A stretch of DNA of 7,126 nucleotides from Gammaproteobacteria bacterium (GTDB lineage: Bacteria; Pseudomonadota; Gammaproteobacteria; Chromatiales; Chromatiaceae). The translations under genes were made by a program, and so were the position numbers. Below the pieces are notes generated by a model. The model did not search any database. It was not told the origin of the DNA and was given only the letters and a program-made list of their open reading frames with translations. Below are positions 6,476 to 7,126 of this stretch, piece by piece. The stretch spans positions 1 to 7,126 of the forward strand of contig JAGVUH010000551.1 of NCBI GenBank assembly GCA_019136395.1, in the 5' to 3' direction. The stretch's first letter is position 1. Every line of letters begins with the position of its first letter.

Positions 6476-7075
6476 CTACGCGGGCGGCTGGACCTCCCAG
6501 GTGAAGTGTTCCCCACAGAAGGGGATGAAGAGCAGGACCGTCTTCCCCAACTCGATGCGGTCGTAGGGCTTGATCTCCAGGGCGCCCAAGACCTCTTCGT
6601 CATTCAGATACACCAGGCCGCGACTGTCCCCGGGGGCCAGGCGGTAACTGTGCTTCTTCGGGTTGTAGCTGATGATGGCGTGATTGTCGCGACTGATGCT
6701 GTCGTCGCCGGTGATGGCGATGTCCATGGTGGGGGCGCGGCCGATGAAGTTGCGTTCGCTGTGCAGGCGGTAATCCCGGCCGCGGTCCGGTCCCTCGACG
6801 CAGACCAGCCAGCCCACCACGGGATCGACGCCCCCCATGCGGGCGGCCCAGACATGACGGGTCTCGCCCGGATCACGCCCCAGGCCCGCCGGTGGGGTGG
6901 CGCCGGCGGCACGGGTGCGCCCGGCCTCACTGGCGGGACGCGGGGGAGCTATCCCACCGCCGCTCCCCGCCACGGGGCGGGTCGGGGTGATTTCCAGCCC
7001 CACGCCGCAGAAGGGGCAACTGGAGTGCTCCTGGTCGTTGTAGAAGTGGCCATTGCCGCAGGAAACCATGCTCAT
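6476..7075 (-). CDS. zinc-ribbon and FHA domain protein
   Basis: A cytoplasmic phosphothreonine-reader protein of 199 residues. The N-terminus carries a likely zinc ribbon (C6, H10, then C20-P-F-C23), followed by a Gly/Pro/Ala-rich linker (about 30-80) and an FHA domain (about 88-190). FHA landmarks are G112-R113, S128-R129 with H132, and N158 in place of the usual STNGT loop, which here reads GDSRGLVYLN. There is no signal peptide or membrane segment. The ATG at 7075 was chosen because GAGG lies 10 bases upstream. A TTG at 7084 sits directly on that GAGG, and an in-frame TAG at 7091-7093 blocks further extension. It leads the operon and is separated from the VWA gene by 51 bases. Family knowledge: FHA domains bind phosphothreonine peptides, so the membrane kinase at the operon's end is the likely partner. 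T72, in the linker context GETRHVW, is a plausible phosphoacceptor (inference). The specific output is unknown. Confidence 0.9.
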   Translation of the reverse strand: MSMVSCGNGHFYNDQEHSSCPFCGVGLEITPTRPVAGSGGGIAPPRPASEAGRTRAAGATPPAGLGRDPGETRHVWAARMGGVDPVVGWLVCVEGPDRGRDYRLHSERNFIGRAPTMDIAITGDDSISRDNHAIISYNPKKHSYRLAPGDSRGLVYLNDEEVLGALEIKPYDRIELGKTVLLFIPFCGEHFTWEVQPPA

Positions 7076-7090
7076 GGTGATCAAGCCTCG

Positions 7091-7126
7091 CTAAATGCTC
7101 CGGGCGCGGGTGGCCGCGGTGATGGG
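7091..7126 (-). other. possible 3' end of an upstream coding region
   Basis: Eleven sense codons followed by TAG (7093-7091) run in from the window edge in the same frame as the next gene, and the stop lies 15 bases before that gene's ATG. The spacing would suit the tail of an upstream operon member. Only 36 bases are visible, they show no recognisable motif, and an open frame this short is expected by chance. It could equally be leader sequence. Its clearest use is to show that the downstream FHA gene cannot extend past this stop. Confidence 0.2.

Noticed and set aside
1..7126. Type VI secretion post-translational control cluster (PpkA/PppA/Fha).
   Set aside because: The kinase lacks a VWA domain, the VWA is on a separate exported protein, and no Tss or Tag genes are visible.
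1..7126. A DGR template repeat or reverse transcriptase inside the window.
   Set aside because: I found no adenine-rich near copy of 94-195 and no reverse-transcriptase motifs. If present they must lie outside the window.

Overview
The window is GC-rich and every gene I can support lies on the minus strand, so transcription runs from high to low coordinates. The GC content, the GC-ending codons and the combination of Lcl/DUF1566, FHA and MotA-type proteins suggest a proteobacterium. A gammaproteobacterium of the purple sulfur kind (Chromatiales) is my best guess, but there is no rRNA or housekeeping marker to confirm it.

The window is essentially one compact six-gene operon, in transcription order: (1) a zinc-ribbon + FHA protein, 6476-7075; (2) a secreted/membrane VWA protein with a cytoplasmic FHA domain, 4586-6424; (3) a PP2C protein phosphatase with a membrane anchor and proline-rich tail, 3045-4586; (4) a small FHA + zinc-ribbon protein, 2626-3042; (5) a MotA/TolQ/ExbB-type channel protein, 1775-2629; (6) a transmembrane Ser/Thr kinase with an N-terminal zinc ribbon and an extracytoplasmic Lcl (DUF1566) domain, 60-1778. 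Genes 2/3, 4/5 and 5/6 overlap by 1-4 bases (TGATG or ATGA) and genes 3/4 are at most 2 bases apart, so genes 2-6 are probably translationally coupled. The only real gap, 51 bases, lies between genes 1 and 2. No gene-free stretch exceeds 60 bases.

Taken together this is a membrane phospho-signalling module. It has a kinase (writer), a PP2C (eraser), three FHA phosphothreonine readers, two potential extracytoplasmic sensing parts (VWA and Lcl) and an ion-channel-like protein. It resembles in parts the TerY-P triad (VWA + PP2C + kinase) and the PpkA/PppA/Fha control of type VI secretion, but it matches neither and no secretion genes are visible.

The most striking detail is at the end of the kinase gene. 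The last ~37 residues of the Lcl domain are intact in the sequence but one frame away from the kinase reading frame, so the gene as given is frameshifted near 195-210. That displaced segment looks like the variable C-terminus of proteins diversified by diversity-generating retroelements (DGRs): its putative variable codons all end in C or T, and a strong GC hairpin lies just downstream. No reverse transcriptase or template repeat is inside the window, so this remains a hypothesis to test on the flank beyond position 1.
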